From the NCBI GenBank assembly GCA_004357505.1, contig SMWC01000071.1, positions 1 through 7,250 of the forward strand: a stretch of 7,250 bases of DNA, given 5' to 3'. This stretch comes from Gammaproteobacteria bacterium. GTDB taxonomy: Bacteria; Pseudomonadota; Gammaproteobacteria; Steroidobacterales; Rariloculaceae. Positions within the stretch are counted from its first letter, which is position 1. Each line of letters opens with the position of its first letter. Both the position numbers and the translations under genes were made by a program. A model generated the notes under the pieces. It was not told the DNA's origin. It was given only the letters and a program-made list of their open reading frames with translations, and searched no databases. Positions 1 to 5,633 of this stretch are shown here, piece by piece.

Positions 1-1399
1 CGGCCTGGTCCGCGATGTTTTTCAGCAACGGCACATGCTGCGGTTGCGCGGCAACATGGGAATCGGGCACGTGCGTTATCCGACAGCCGGTAGCGCCAGC
101 CTGGCGGAAGCGCAGCCGTTCTACGTCAACTCGCCCTATGGCATTTGTCTCGCTCACAACGGCAATTTGGTCAATGCTGAAGAGCTCAAACGCTTAGTGA
201 CGCAACGCGATCGCCGGCATCTCAATACGACCTCCGACACCGAAATACTACTCAATGTCTTCGCCCATGAATTGGCTCAGCAGGCGCCCAATGGCCTTAC
301 CCCTGACGCGATCCTCAAGGCCGTAGAAGGGGTCCATCGCCGTTGTTCGGGTGGCTATGCGGTGGTGGCGATGATCATCGGCTATGGCATCGTCGCGTTC
401 CGAGATCCACACGGAATCCGGCCGGCGGTCCTTGGTGTGCGTGAGACCGAGCGTGGTGTGGAGCGGATGGTTGCCTCGGAAAGCGTTGCGCTCGACGCCC
501 TGGGCTTCGACGTGGAGCATGACATTCGACCGGGTGAGGCCGTCTTTATCGGCACAGATGGAGCCGCTCATAGTCGCGAGTCGGCTGAGCCCGCAGGATA
601 CTCACCGTGTATTTTCGAATTTGTCTATTTTGCGCGACCCGATTCGATTATCGATCGACTATCCGTCTACAAAGCTCGTTTGCGTATGGGTGAGCAGCTT
701 GCGGCGAAGATCCTACGACTGCGCCCCGATCACGATATCGATGTCGTGATCCCGGTGCCGGATACGTCCCGTACCGCGGCTGTCCAGGTTGCGCATGAGC
801 TGGGGTTAAAATACCGCGAGGGTTTTATCAAGAATCGCTACATCGGGCGTACTTTTATCATGCCTGGTCAAGCGGAGCGTAAGGCCTCGGTGCGACGCAA
901 GCTCAATGCGATCGAGCTAGAATTCCGCGACAAGAACGTTCTGCTGGTCGACGATTCGATCGTTCGAGGCACGACATCCCAGCAGATTATCGATATGGCT
1001 CGCGCAGCCGGCGCGAAGAAGGTCTACTTCGCGTCTGCTGCGCCACCGGTCCGATATCCCAATGTCTATGGAATTGACATGCCCGCCGTGAGCGAGCTCG
1101 TCGCCAATGGCCGTAGCATCGACGAGATCCAGGAAATTATCGGTGCGGACTGGCTGATCTACCAGGACTTGGACGCGCTCATTAAGGCCGTTCACCATGA
1201 GAACGCAGAGATCAAAGGCTTCGATACGTCCTGTTTCTCGGGGGAGTATGTCACCGAAGATGTCAGTCGAGATTACTTGAATAGACTCGAGATCGAACGT
1301 TCCGACTCGGCAAAGATAAAGCTAGACGCACGCCTTTCCCTAGAGGAGAGCGATGACGACGGTGACGGTGATCCAATACAGGTCGCTAGCGGCTTGTAG
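1..1399 (+). CDS. purF: Amidophosphoribosyltransferase, 5'-truncated by the window edge
   Basis: PurF makes the first committed step of purine synthesis: PRPP plus glutamine to 5-phosphoribosylamine, in the cytoplasm. The open frame runs from position 2 (GLVRDVF...), so the gene begins before the window; an internal ATG at 35 is not the start. By recalled alignment with the E. coli enzyme (505 residues), about 49 N-terminal residues are missing, including the Cys nucleophile of the glutaminase domain. Visible glutaminase motifs are RGNMGIGHVRYPTAG and NSPYGICLAHNGNL. The phosphoribosyltransferase domain carries the PRPP loop VLLVDDSIVRGTTS (about 938-979) and KNRYIGRTFIMPGQ. An acidic tail rich in D/E ends at TAG 1397-1399. 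The gene converges on lpxH with 10 bases between the two ORFs. Identification is certain from sequence; only the 5' end is unseen. Confidence 0.97.
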   Translation, partial: GLVRDVFQQRHMLRLRGNMGIGHVRYPTAGSASLAEAQPFYVNSPYGICLAHNGNLVNAEELKRLVTQRDRRHLNTTSDTEILLNVFAHELAQQAPNGLTPDAILKAVEGVHRRCSGGYAVVAMIIGYGIVAFRDPHGIRPAVLGVRETERGVERMVASESVALDALGFDVEHDIRPGEAVFIGTDGAAHSRESAEPAGYSPCIFEFVYFARPDSIIDRLSVYKARLRMGEQLAAKILRLRPDHDIDVVIPVPDTSRTAAVQVAHELGLKYREGFIKNRYIGRTFIMPGQAERKASVRRKLNAIELEFRDKNVLLVDDSIVRGTTSQQIIDMARAAGAKKVYFASAAPPVRYPNVYGIDMPAVSELVANGRSIDEIQEIIGADWLIYQDLDALIKAVHHENAEIKGFDTSCFSGEYVTEDVSRDYLNRLEIERSDSAKIKLDARLSLEESDDDGDGDPIQVASGL

Positions 1400-1412
1400 C
1401 GGCGTACCGCTA
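1397..1412. terminator. Palindrome shared by the ends of purF and lpxH, possible bidirectional terminator
   Basis: TAGCGG-CGTA-CCGCTA is a perfect 6-bp inverted repeat with a 4-base loop. The left arm begins with the purF stop TAG (1397-1399), and the right arm ends with the lpxH stop (CTA on +, 1410-1412). A hairpin between convergent genes could stop transcription from both sides. No clear T-run follows on either strand, so intrinsic termination would be weak at best. Confidence 0.35.
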
Positions 1413-2132
1413 ACGTTGCAGTGATTCCAGGACGAAGCCGTTCTCATCCCAGCGGACGACGCTGCCTTGTTCGTGCCAGGCACCCAAGACAATACGCGTC
1501 GCTGCGGCGCCGTCGAGAGAGAATCGGTGGACGTCGGGTCGGTGGGTGTGGCCGTGTAGCAAGATCGACACGTCATGCTGGCGCATGGCAGCTTCGACCG
1601 CGCCCTGATTCACGTCCATGATCTCCTCCGTCTTGGCGGCGGTTGCTGCCTGACTTTTTTCCCGAAGATCGTCGGCAATGGCACGGCGTTTCTGTATCGG
1701 CTTTGCCAGAAATTCCCGCTGCCAGCGCGGGTCTCTGACTTCCGCCCGCAGCGCCATATACGGCTTATCGTCCGTGCACAGCAAGTCACCGTGCGTGAGC
1801 AGTACTTTTTCACCCTCAATCACCAAGACTTCGTACTCGGCGAGGAGTATGCAGCCGGTCGCCGTGGCGAAGCGCCGGCCGATCAGAAAATCACGGTTAC
1901 CGTGCATGAAAAAACACGGCACACTCTGCAGTTTTAGCGTCGCAAGCGCCGCAACGATCGGTGCGTGGCCAGGGTTCGTGTCATCATCCCCGATCCAGGT
2001 TTCGAACAGATCGCCGAGAATATAAAGCGCGGTGGCCTGGCTCGCCTCGCTCTCCATGAAATCCAGAAACTGGGTGATGCCGGCGGGCCGCTCCGCGTCC
2101 AGATGCAGATCGGAGATGAACAGCGTCGTCAT
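1410..2132 (-). CDS. lpxH: UDP-2,3-diacylglucosamine diphosphatase LpxH
   Basis: LpxH hydrolyses UDP-2,3-diacylglucosamine to lipid X and UMP, the fourth step of lipid A synthesis, at the cytoplasmic membrane surface. At 240 residues it has the usual family length. The calcineurin-like metallophosphatase ligands are at the positions known for E. coli LpxH: D8 and H10 (SDLHL), D41 (LGDLFE), N79 (HGNRD), H114 (THGD), H195 and H197 (HGHTH). The start at ATG 2130-2132 gives the standard MTTLFISDLHL amino end and lies 6 bases after the cyclophilin stop, with only a weak Shine-Dalgarno, so translation may be coupled to the upstream gene. It is the last gene of the folD-cyclophilin-lpxH unit and implies a lipid A-bearing outer membrane. 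Confidence 0.96.
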   Translation of the reverse strand: MTTLFISDLHLDAERPAGITQFLDFMESEASQATALYILGDLFETWIGDDDTNPGHAPIVAALATLKLQSVPCFFMHGNRDFLIGRRFATATGCILLAEYEVLVIEGEKVLLTHGDLLCTDDKPYMALRAEVRDPRWQREFLAKPIQKRRAIADDLREKSQAATAAKTEEIMDVNQGAVEAAMRQHDVSILLHGHTHRPDVHRFSLDGAAATRIVLGAWHEQGSVVRWDENGFVLESLQR

Positions 2133-2138
2133 CGAGTC

Positions 2139-2717
2139 TTACTCGGCCAGCTCCTCGATGCGCTGAATCATGATGGTATCGACCGGTACGTTGCGTTCGA
2201 ATGAACCCTTGGCCCCGGTCGGCCGATGGCCGATTTCATCGACGACCTCCATGCCCTCAACGACGGTGCCGAAGACCGTGTAGCCCCAGCGGGTCGGGCG
2301 AGGATTCAGATCCAGGTTGTCCGCCAGATTGATATAGAACTGGGCGTTTCCCGAGTGAGGATCGGTAGATCGCGCCAGGCCCACCTTACCGCGCATATTG
2401 CTCAGACCATTACCGGACTCATTGCTGACCGATCGTGTAGTCGGCTTGAGCTCGAAATCTTCGGTGTAGCCGCCCGTCTGCGCTACGAAGCCCTGGATCA
2501 CGCGATGAAAGACCGTGCCTTCGTAATGGCCCTCGTTCACGTACTGGAGAAAATTCTCTACCGTGAGCGGCGCGCGCGCTCGGTCGAGTTCTATAACAAA
2601 GCTGCCGAGATTGGTCACTACTTGGACCCTGGGATCGGAAGTATCCGCCGGCACCTCCTGAGCTCCGCTAATGACCGGCGTCAGGAACATGCAAATCAGC
2701 GTTGTCGATAACCTCAT
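2139..2717 (-). CDS. Exported cyclophilin-type peptidyl-prolyl cis-trans isomerase
   Basis: This cyclophilin isomerises Xaa-Pro bonds during protein folding. The 192-residue product starts with a hydrophobic leader (about residues 3-19, ending VISGA before QEVPAD) that reads as a Sec signal peptide, so it is probably periplasmic, as E. coli PpiA is. The cyclophilin core then covers about residues 31-188: FHRVIQGF (70-77, catalytic Arg72), Gln80, QFYINLADN (126-134) and WGYTVFG (144-150). In E. coli the cyclophilin next to lpxH is the cytosolic PpiB, so by position this is the ppiB slot but by localisation it is PpiA-like. For that reason no symbol is given. It lies 46 bases downstream of folD and 6 bases upstream of lpxH on the same strand. 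Family certain; export likely. Confidence 0.93.
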   Translation of the reverse strand: MRLSTTLICMFLTPVISGAQEVPADTSDPRVQVVTNLGSFVIELDRARAPLTVENFLQYVNEGHYEGTVFHRVIQGFVAQTGGYTEDFELKPTTRSVSNESGNGLSNMRGKVGLARSTDPHSGNAQFYINLADNLDLNPRPTRWGYTVFGTVVEGMEVVDEIGHRPTGAKGSFERNVPVDTIMIQRIEELAE

Positions 2718-2763
2718 GGGCCTGTTCTCAACTTCTGGAGCGAACCGTAGTGTTGCATGTTCT

Positions 2764-3618
2764 TTAATCTGAGCGAAGCTCTACCGCAGCCAAGGTATTG
2801 CTTAACAACGTGGCTACGGTCATCGGCCCCACGCCGCCCGGCACCGGCGTAATCAGCCGGGCGCGCTCTTTGGCCGTGTCGAAGTCCACATCGCCTACCA
2901 GCCGTCCGTCGTCCAGCCGGGTGATACCGATATCGATGACCACGGCTCCAGGTTTGATCCACTCACCGGGGATCAGCCCGGCTTTGCCGACAGCGACGCA
3001 CAGGATATCGGCCTGTCGGACATGGCTCTCGAGATCCTTTGTGAAACGATGGCAGACGGTCGTGGTTGCGCCTGCGAGTAGCATCTCTAGCGCTAGGGGC
3101 CGCCCGACGTGGTTGGAAGCGCCAACGATAACCGCATGTTGACCGAGCACATCTACACCCGAGCGTTCGAGCAGGACCATGATGCCGTGGGGTGTACAGG
3201 GCCTCAAAACCGGAATCCGTTGCATCAGTCGTCCCACGGTGTAGGGGTGGAAGCCGTCGACATCCTTGGTGGGCATGATCCGTTCGATCACCTGGGTTTC
3301 GTCAATATGCTCGGGCAGCGGCAGCTGAACCAGAATGCCATCGACCTCATCTCTGGCGTTCAGTTCGTCGATCAAGCTGAGGACCGTCGACTGCCCGGTA
3401 TCGAGCGGCAGGTCATAGTCAAACGATGTAATGCCCACGGCATCACAGGCGCGGCGCTTGTTGCGCACATAGATTAATGAGGCCCCATCATCGCCGACGA
3501 GAACCACTGCGAGCCCGGGAGGGCGTAAGCCTGCGGCGGCTCTTGCCCGTATCCTGGTCGCCACTTCGGCCTGGATCTGATCGGCAATAGCTTTGCCGTC
3601 GATGATGGTCGCGGCCAT
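2764..3618 (-). CDS. folD: Bifunctional methylenetetrahydrofolate dehydrogenase / methenyltetrahydrofolate cyclohydrolase
   Basis: FolD interconverts 5,10-methylene-, 5,10-methenyl- and 10-formyl-tetrahydrofolate with NADP+, supplying one-carbon units for purines and formyl-Met-tRNA. It has 284 residues, the normal length. Key residues fall at E. coli-like positions: Y50 and K54 in YVRNKRRAC, DGILVQLPLP (93-102, with Q98) and D121. The NADP site is VGASNHVGRP (165-174) and the closing motif is PGGVGPMTVATL (260-271). The start at ATG 3616-3618 is supported by a GAGGA Shine-Dalgarno on the minus strand (complement of 3626-3630), 7 bases upstream. It is the first gene of the folD-cyclophilin-lpxH unit and diverges from the tRNA cluster across 165 bases. 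Functionally it pairs with purF in purine supply. Confidence 0.97.
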   Translation of the reverse strand: MAATIIDGKAIADQIQAEVATRIRARAAAGLRPPGLAVVLVGDDGASLIYVRNKRRACDAVGITSFDYDLPLDTGQSTVLSLIDELNARDEVDGILVQLPLPEHIDETQVIERIMPTKDVDGFHPYTVGRLMQRIPVLRPCTPHGIMVLLERSGVDVLGQHAVIVGASNHVGRPLALEMLLAGATTTVCHRFTKDLESHVRQADILCVAVGKAGLIPGEWIKPGAVVIDIGITRLDDGRLVGDVDFDTAKERARLITPVPGGVGPMTVATLLSNTLAAVELRSD

Positions 3619-3643
3619 ACAGCGCTCCTCGAGGGGGATGCGG

Positions 3644-3673
3644 ATTCTCGCACGGCGGTTCTAGCGGCCTCAA
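3644..3673 (-). promoter_or_regulatory. Candidate sigma70 promoter for folD
   Basis: On the minus strand TTGAGG (complement of 3668-3673) is separated by 18 bases from GAGAAT (complement of 3644-3649), followed about 25 bases later by the folD ATG. The -35 box is a good match and the -10 box matches 4 of 6. This is the best pair seen in the gap, but such pairs occur by chance. Confidence 0.3.
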
Positions 3674-3719
3674 GGGCTACTAGTGATCCATCTGTCTAGC
3701 CTGGTTGGACCACTACGGA

Positions 3720-3749
3720 TTGACGCCTTTCGTAGGCCGCCATTAACAT
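3720..3749 (+). promoter_or_regulatory. Candidate sigma70 promoter of the tRNA operon
   Basis: TTGACG (3720-3725) matches the -35 consensus in 5 of 6 bases. After an 18-base spacer comes TAACAT (3744-3749), matching 4 of 6 of the -10 consensus. The sequence after it is GC-rich (GACGGGCTGGCG), as expected of a stringently controlled stable-RNA promoter. The implied start would be about 28 bases before tRNA-Pro. It is the only plausible promoter ahead of the tRNA genes and may also serve the glycosyltransferases by read-through. Confidence 0.5.
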
Positions 3750-3783
3750 GACGGGCTGGCGTCCGGTGGACGCCCGGGTTCGG

Positions 3784-3860
3784 CGGGGCATGGCGCAGTC
3801 TGGTAGCGCATCTGCTTTGGGAGCAGAGGGTCGGCGGTTCGAATCCGTCTGCCCCGACCA
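3784..3860 (+). tRNA. tRNA-Pro(TGG)
   Basis: A complete 77-nt cloverleaf. The acceptor CGGGGCA (3784-3790) pairs with TGCCCCG, and ACCA is encoded (ends 3860). The D arm reads GCGCAGTCTGGTAGCGC. The anticodon stem TCTGC/GCAGA encloses loop TTTGGGA with anticodon TGG. The T arm is GGCGG-TTCGAAT-CCGTC. It closely resembles E. coli proline tRNA (TGG). TGG is expected to read most or all CCN codons. It is the first gene of the tRNA cluster, 47 bases before tRNA-Arg, and divergent from folD. Confidence 0.97.
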
Positions 3861-3907
3861 CTTCGGGTTAGGTTTTCCTTGCTACAAATTGGTAGGATTC
3901 GAGTCAG

Positions 3908-4300
3908 GCGCCCGTAGCTCAAGCGGATAGAGCATCGGCCTTTAAGCAATAGGAGCCTCTGACGGGAAACGGAACCGTTAGAGTGGACTGCACTGTAACG
4001 GGGAACCCTTAACAGGTCATGCTGATGGCAATCCCGTGGAAACCTATGGCCCCTTCGTCGCCTGCGCTCTTGCAGGCGAGCGAGAGGCTGCGGAGATCCG
4101 AAGGGTCCGGCTGGTGCCGGAGGGTAAGATCTCTCGAGTATGATCAAACACTGATCGTCGTGGGGTTCCGTAGAGACTATACGTGCAGCACCTGAGACGG
4201 TGAAGAGATAGTCCAGACCACAAACTTGAATAGAGGCTGTGAAAACAGTAGTGGTACGCTAAGCCGAGGGTTGTAGGTTCGAGTCCTGCCGGGCGCGCCA
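3908..4300 (+). tRNA. tRNA-Arg(TCT) interrupted by a group I intron
   Basis: The gene is split into exon 1 (3908-3942, 35 nt) and exon 2 (4259-4300, 42 nt). Joined, they give a 77-nt tRNA very like E. coli argU: acceptor GCGCCCG/CGGGCGC, D arm GCTC/GAGC, anticodon stem TCGGC/GCCGA with loop CTTCTAA, T arm GTAGG-TTCGAGT-CCTGC, and encoded CCA. The anticodon is TCT, which reads the arginine codons AGA and AGG. The 316-base insert sits after U34, so the anticodon itself exists only after splicing. A cloverleaf finder without an intron model would miss this gene. If it is the only TCT tRNA in the genome, splicing is required to decode AGA. Confidence 0.95.
3943..4258 (+). ncRNA. Self-splicing group I intron in tRNA-Arg(TCT), no ORF
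   Basis: The helices could be drawn by eye. P1 pairs exon CUU (3940-3942) with GAG (3953-3955), giving the conserved U-G pair at the 5' splice site. P10 pairs exon 2 CUA (4259-4261) with UAG (3950-3952). P2 is about 3957-3965/3975-3983; P3 is TGCAC 3989-3993/GTGCA 4183-4187; P4 is ACGGG 3998-4002/CCCGT 4033-4037; P5 is 4016-4020/4025-4029. P6 is 4038-4041/4166-4169 with a long, structured extension. P7 is GACTAT 4175-4180/ATAGTC 4208-4213; P8 is CACC/GGTG 4189-4202. P9 is ACCAC/GTGGT with a GAAA-capped hairpin (4237-4248). The intron ends in the required G (4258). No homing endonuclease is encoded. Small tRNA-anticodon introns of bacteria usually belong to subgroup IC3; that assignment is inferred here. 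Confidence 0.93.
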
Positions 4301-4330
4301 GTTTGGGAGAGATCTAATCGTTACACGATT

Positions 4331-4395
4331 GTGGGCGTAGCTCAGCCGGTAAAGCTCCGGGATGTGATCCCCGTCGTCGTGGTTTCGAGGCCGAC
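4331..4395 (+). pseudogene. Decayed, 3'-truncated tRNA-His(GTG) remnant
   Basis: Bases 4331-4395 follow the tRNA-His pattern: GTGGGCGTAGCTCAG, a D loop with GGTA, an anticodon loop ATGTGAT with anticodon GTG, and a T loop TTCGAGG. Several faults mark it as non-functional. The base before position 1 is T rather than the G(-1) typical of bacterial tRNA-His. The D stem has one mismatch, the anticodon stem has a C-C mismatch and the T stem has two. The acceptor 5' strand GTGGGCG would need CGCCCAC, but AACGTGC follows instead, with no CCA. It lies 30 bases after tRNA-Arg, where a third tRNA of the operon is expected. A functional tRNA-His must be encoded elsewhere. Confidence 0.72.
4387..4390 (+). 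promoter_or_regulatory. Ribosome binding site of the first glycosyltransferase, inside the tRNA-His remnant
   Basis: GAGG at 4387-4390 stands 8 bases before the GTG at 4399. It falls in the T loop of the tRNA-His remnant. No ATG, GTG or TTG lies upstream in the frame back to the stop at 4315-4317, so this site supports GTG 4399 over the internal ATG at 4411. Confidence 0.5.
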
Positions 4396-4398
4396 AAC

Positions 4399-5625
4399 GT
4401 GCCTGGTTTGATGCACTTGGTCAGCCTGCAGCAGGTGGGCGGTGTCGAAGCGCATTTTACCGAATTCGTCGAGCATGCGGTCCGACGCAATCCGCAATGG
4501 CGGCACATCTGGCTGAACCCGCTACGTACCGTGCACCCGTTTTTCGGCGAGCGCCTGCAGCGGACGCTCGCGGGAACGGTCTATGCCAAATATCGCTGGG
4601 GGATCAAAGTTCCATCCAGGCCGGGGTGGCTTCGCTCCTGGCATTGCCGGCGGCAGAGCGCGGTGGCCGATATTGATATCGCACTGATATGGAACCGAAC
4701 CGCAAGAACAAAGTTCCTGCTGGATGCGATCGGCGCCGAAAACTGTATTCATTGGGAGCATGGTTCGGTCTGGCACCCGGGACGAGAGCAGGACCGTGCG
4801 CGCTATCTGCAGAGAATTCCGCTGGCGATCGTTAATTCGCGGGCGTCGGCGCGCGTATTGCAATTGATGTGGGGCTTTGCTGGAGACATCGAGGTCTGCC
4901 TTAATGCGCTGCGGCCGAGTTTGATGCCGGAAGCACCGCGGCGAAAGAGTTATCCGGTAGGCCGACCGATTCGGCTCGGTGTCGCGGCGCGATTATTTCC
5001 GGTCAAGGGATTGCCGCTGGTTTTGCACGCGATCAAAATTCTCAACGCGCGATCGGCCGACTTCGAATTGCATATCGCTGGCGGCGGCCCCGAGTTCGAC
5101 CGTCTGCAACGCGTAGCGCAGGACCTGAACATTACGTCGCATTGTTATTTTCGTGGCGCCGTTGAGGATATGCAGAGCTTTTATCAGCACATCGACTGTC
5201 TCGTTCACCCACCGTTGACCGAGGCCTTCGGCCTGGTTGCGATCGAAGCCGCAGCGCAGGGCTGTCCGGTCATTGCGGCGGCGGTCGATGGCTTGCCGGA
5301 GGCGGTCGAGCACGGCGTCAGTGGCCTTTGTATCGAACCGCTGCTGCCTTTGAGCGAGTATCCAGCGTTCGGTGGGGTAATTCGCGGCATTCCGGAGCGC
5401 GTCTACGATCCACTGAACGATGAGCTGTGCGAAACAAAGATCGTCGACCCCGCCTCGCTGGCCGAGTCGATACAGCGTTTGTTTGCCGACCGCGATGAAT
5501 TTGAGCGCATCAGTACCTCTGCGAGCCAACATGTGTTCACGAAGTTTCGCTTCGATGTTCATGTGGACGAAGTGATGAACGTGATCGACCGGTTCGCATT
5601 CGGGCGCGCCTCCCACAGCCACTGA
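4399..5625 (+). CDS. GT-B fold glycosyltransferase, GT4-type
   Basis: A probable retaining glycosyltransferase that uses a nucleotide-sugar donor, likely in cell-surface glycan synthesis on the cytoplasmic side; donor and acceptor cannot be read from the sequence. It has 408 residues. The N-terminal acceptor domain opens with GLMHLVSLQQVGGVEAHF, a usual start for this family. The C-terminal domain begins near residue 191 (RLGVAARLFPVKGLPL), continues with LHIAGGGPEFDRL (225-237), and carries the E-x7-E motif E275/E283 in TEAFGLVAIE, followed by GCPVIAAAVDGLPEAVEHG. Residues about 315-350 form an extra loop (PLSEYPAFGGVIRG...VYDPLND) before the last helices. The start is GTG 4399, with ATG 4411 as the alternative. 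No own promoter is evident. The second glycosyltransferase follows after 8 bases. Confidence 0.9.
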   Translation: MPGLMHLVSLQQVGGVEAHFTEFVEHAVRRNPQWRHIWLNPLRTVHPFFGERLQRTLAGTVYAKYRWGIKVPSRPGWLRSWHCRRQSAVADIDIALIWNRTARTKFLLDAIGAENCIHWEHGSVWHPGREQDRARYLQRIPLAIVNSRASARVLQLMWGFAGDIEVCLNALRPSLMPEAPRRKSYPVGRPIRLGVAARLFPVKGLPLVLHAIKILNARSADFELHIAGGGPEFDRLQRVAQDLNITSHCYFRGAVEDMQSFYQHIDCLVHPPLTEAFGLVAIEAAAQGCPVIAAAVDGLPEAVEHGVSGLCIEPLLPLSEYPAFGGVIRGIPERVYDPLNDELCETKIVDPASLAESIQRLFADRDEFERISTSASQHVFTKFRFDVHVDEVMNVIDRFAFGRASHSH

Positions 5626-5633
5626 GAAGGCGA

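Noticed and set aside
2226..2711. 161-residue plus-strand ORF
   Set aside because: It is a shadow of the cyclophilin gene on the other strand, with no family features.
3670..3861. Minus-strand ORF with GADGFEPPTLCSQSR
   Set aside because: It is the antisense of tRNA-Pro; this peptide is a familiar false protein produced opposite tRNA genes.
3743..4147. Minus-strand ORF with RRIRTADPLLPKQ
   Set aside because: It runs antisense through tRNA-Pro, exon 1 of tRNA-Arg and the intron; the peptide is another known tRNA-antisense artefact.
3943..4258. Homing endonuclease inside the intron
   Set aside because: No plus-strand ORF of useful length lies in it, and no LAGLIDADG, HNH or GIY-YIG motif is visible.
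3940..4262. Reading the split tRNA as TTT (Lys), with exon 1 ending at 3943 and exon 2 starting at 4260
   Set aside because: The intron would end in C rather than the required G, the guide pairing would be lost, and the tRNA body matches Arg(TCT).
4314..4508. Minus-strand ORF across the tRNA-His remnant
   Set aside because: It overlaps the remnant and the start of the glycosyltransferase, and its composition shows no protein-like features.
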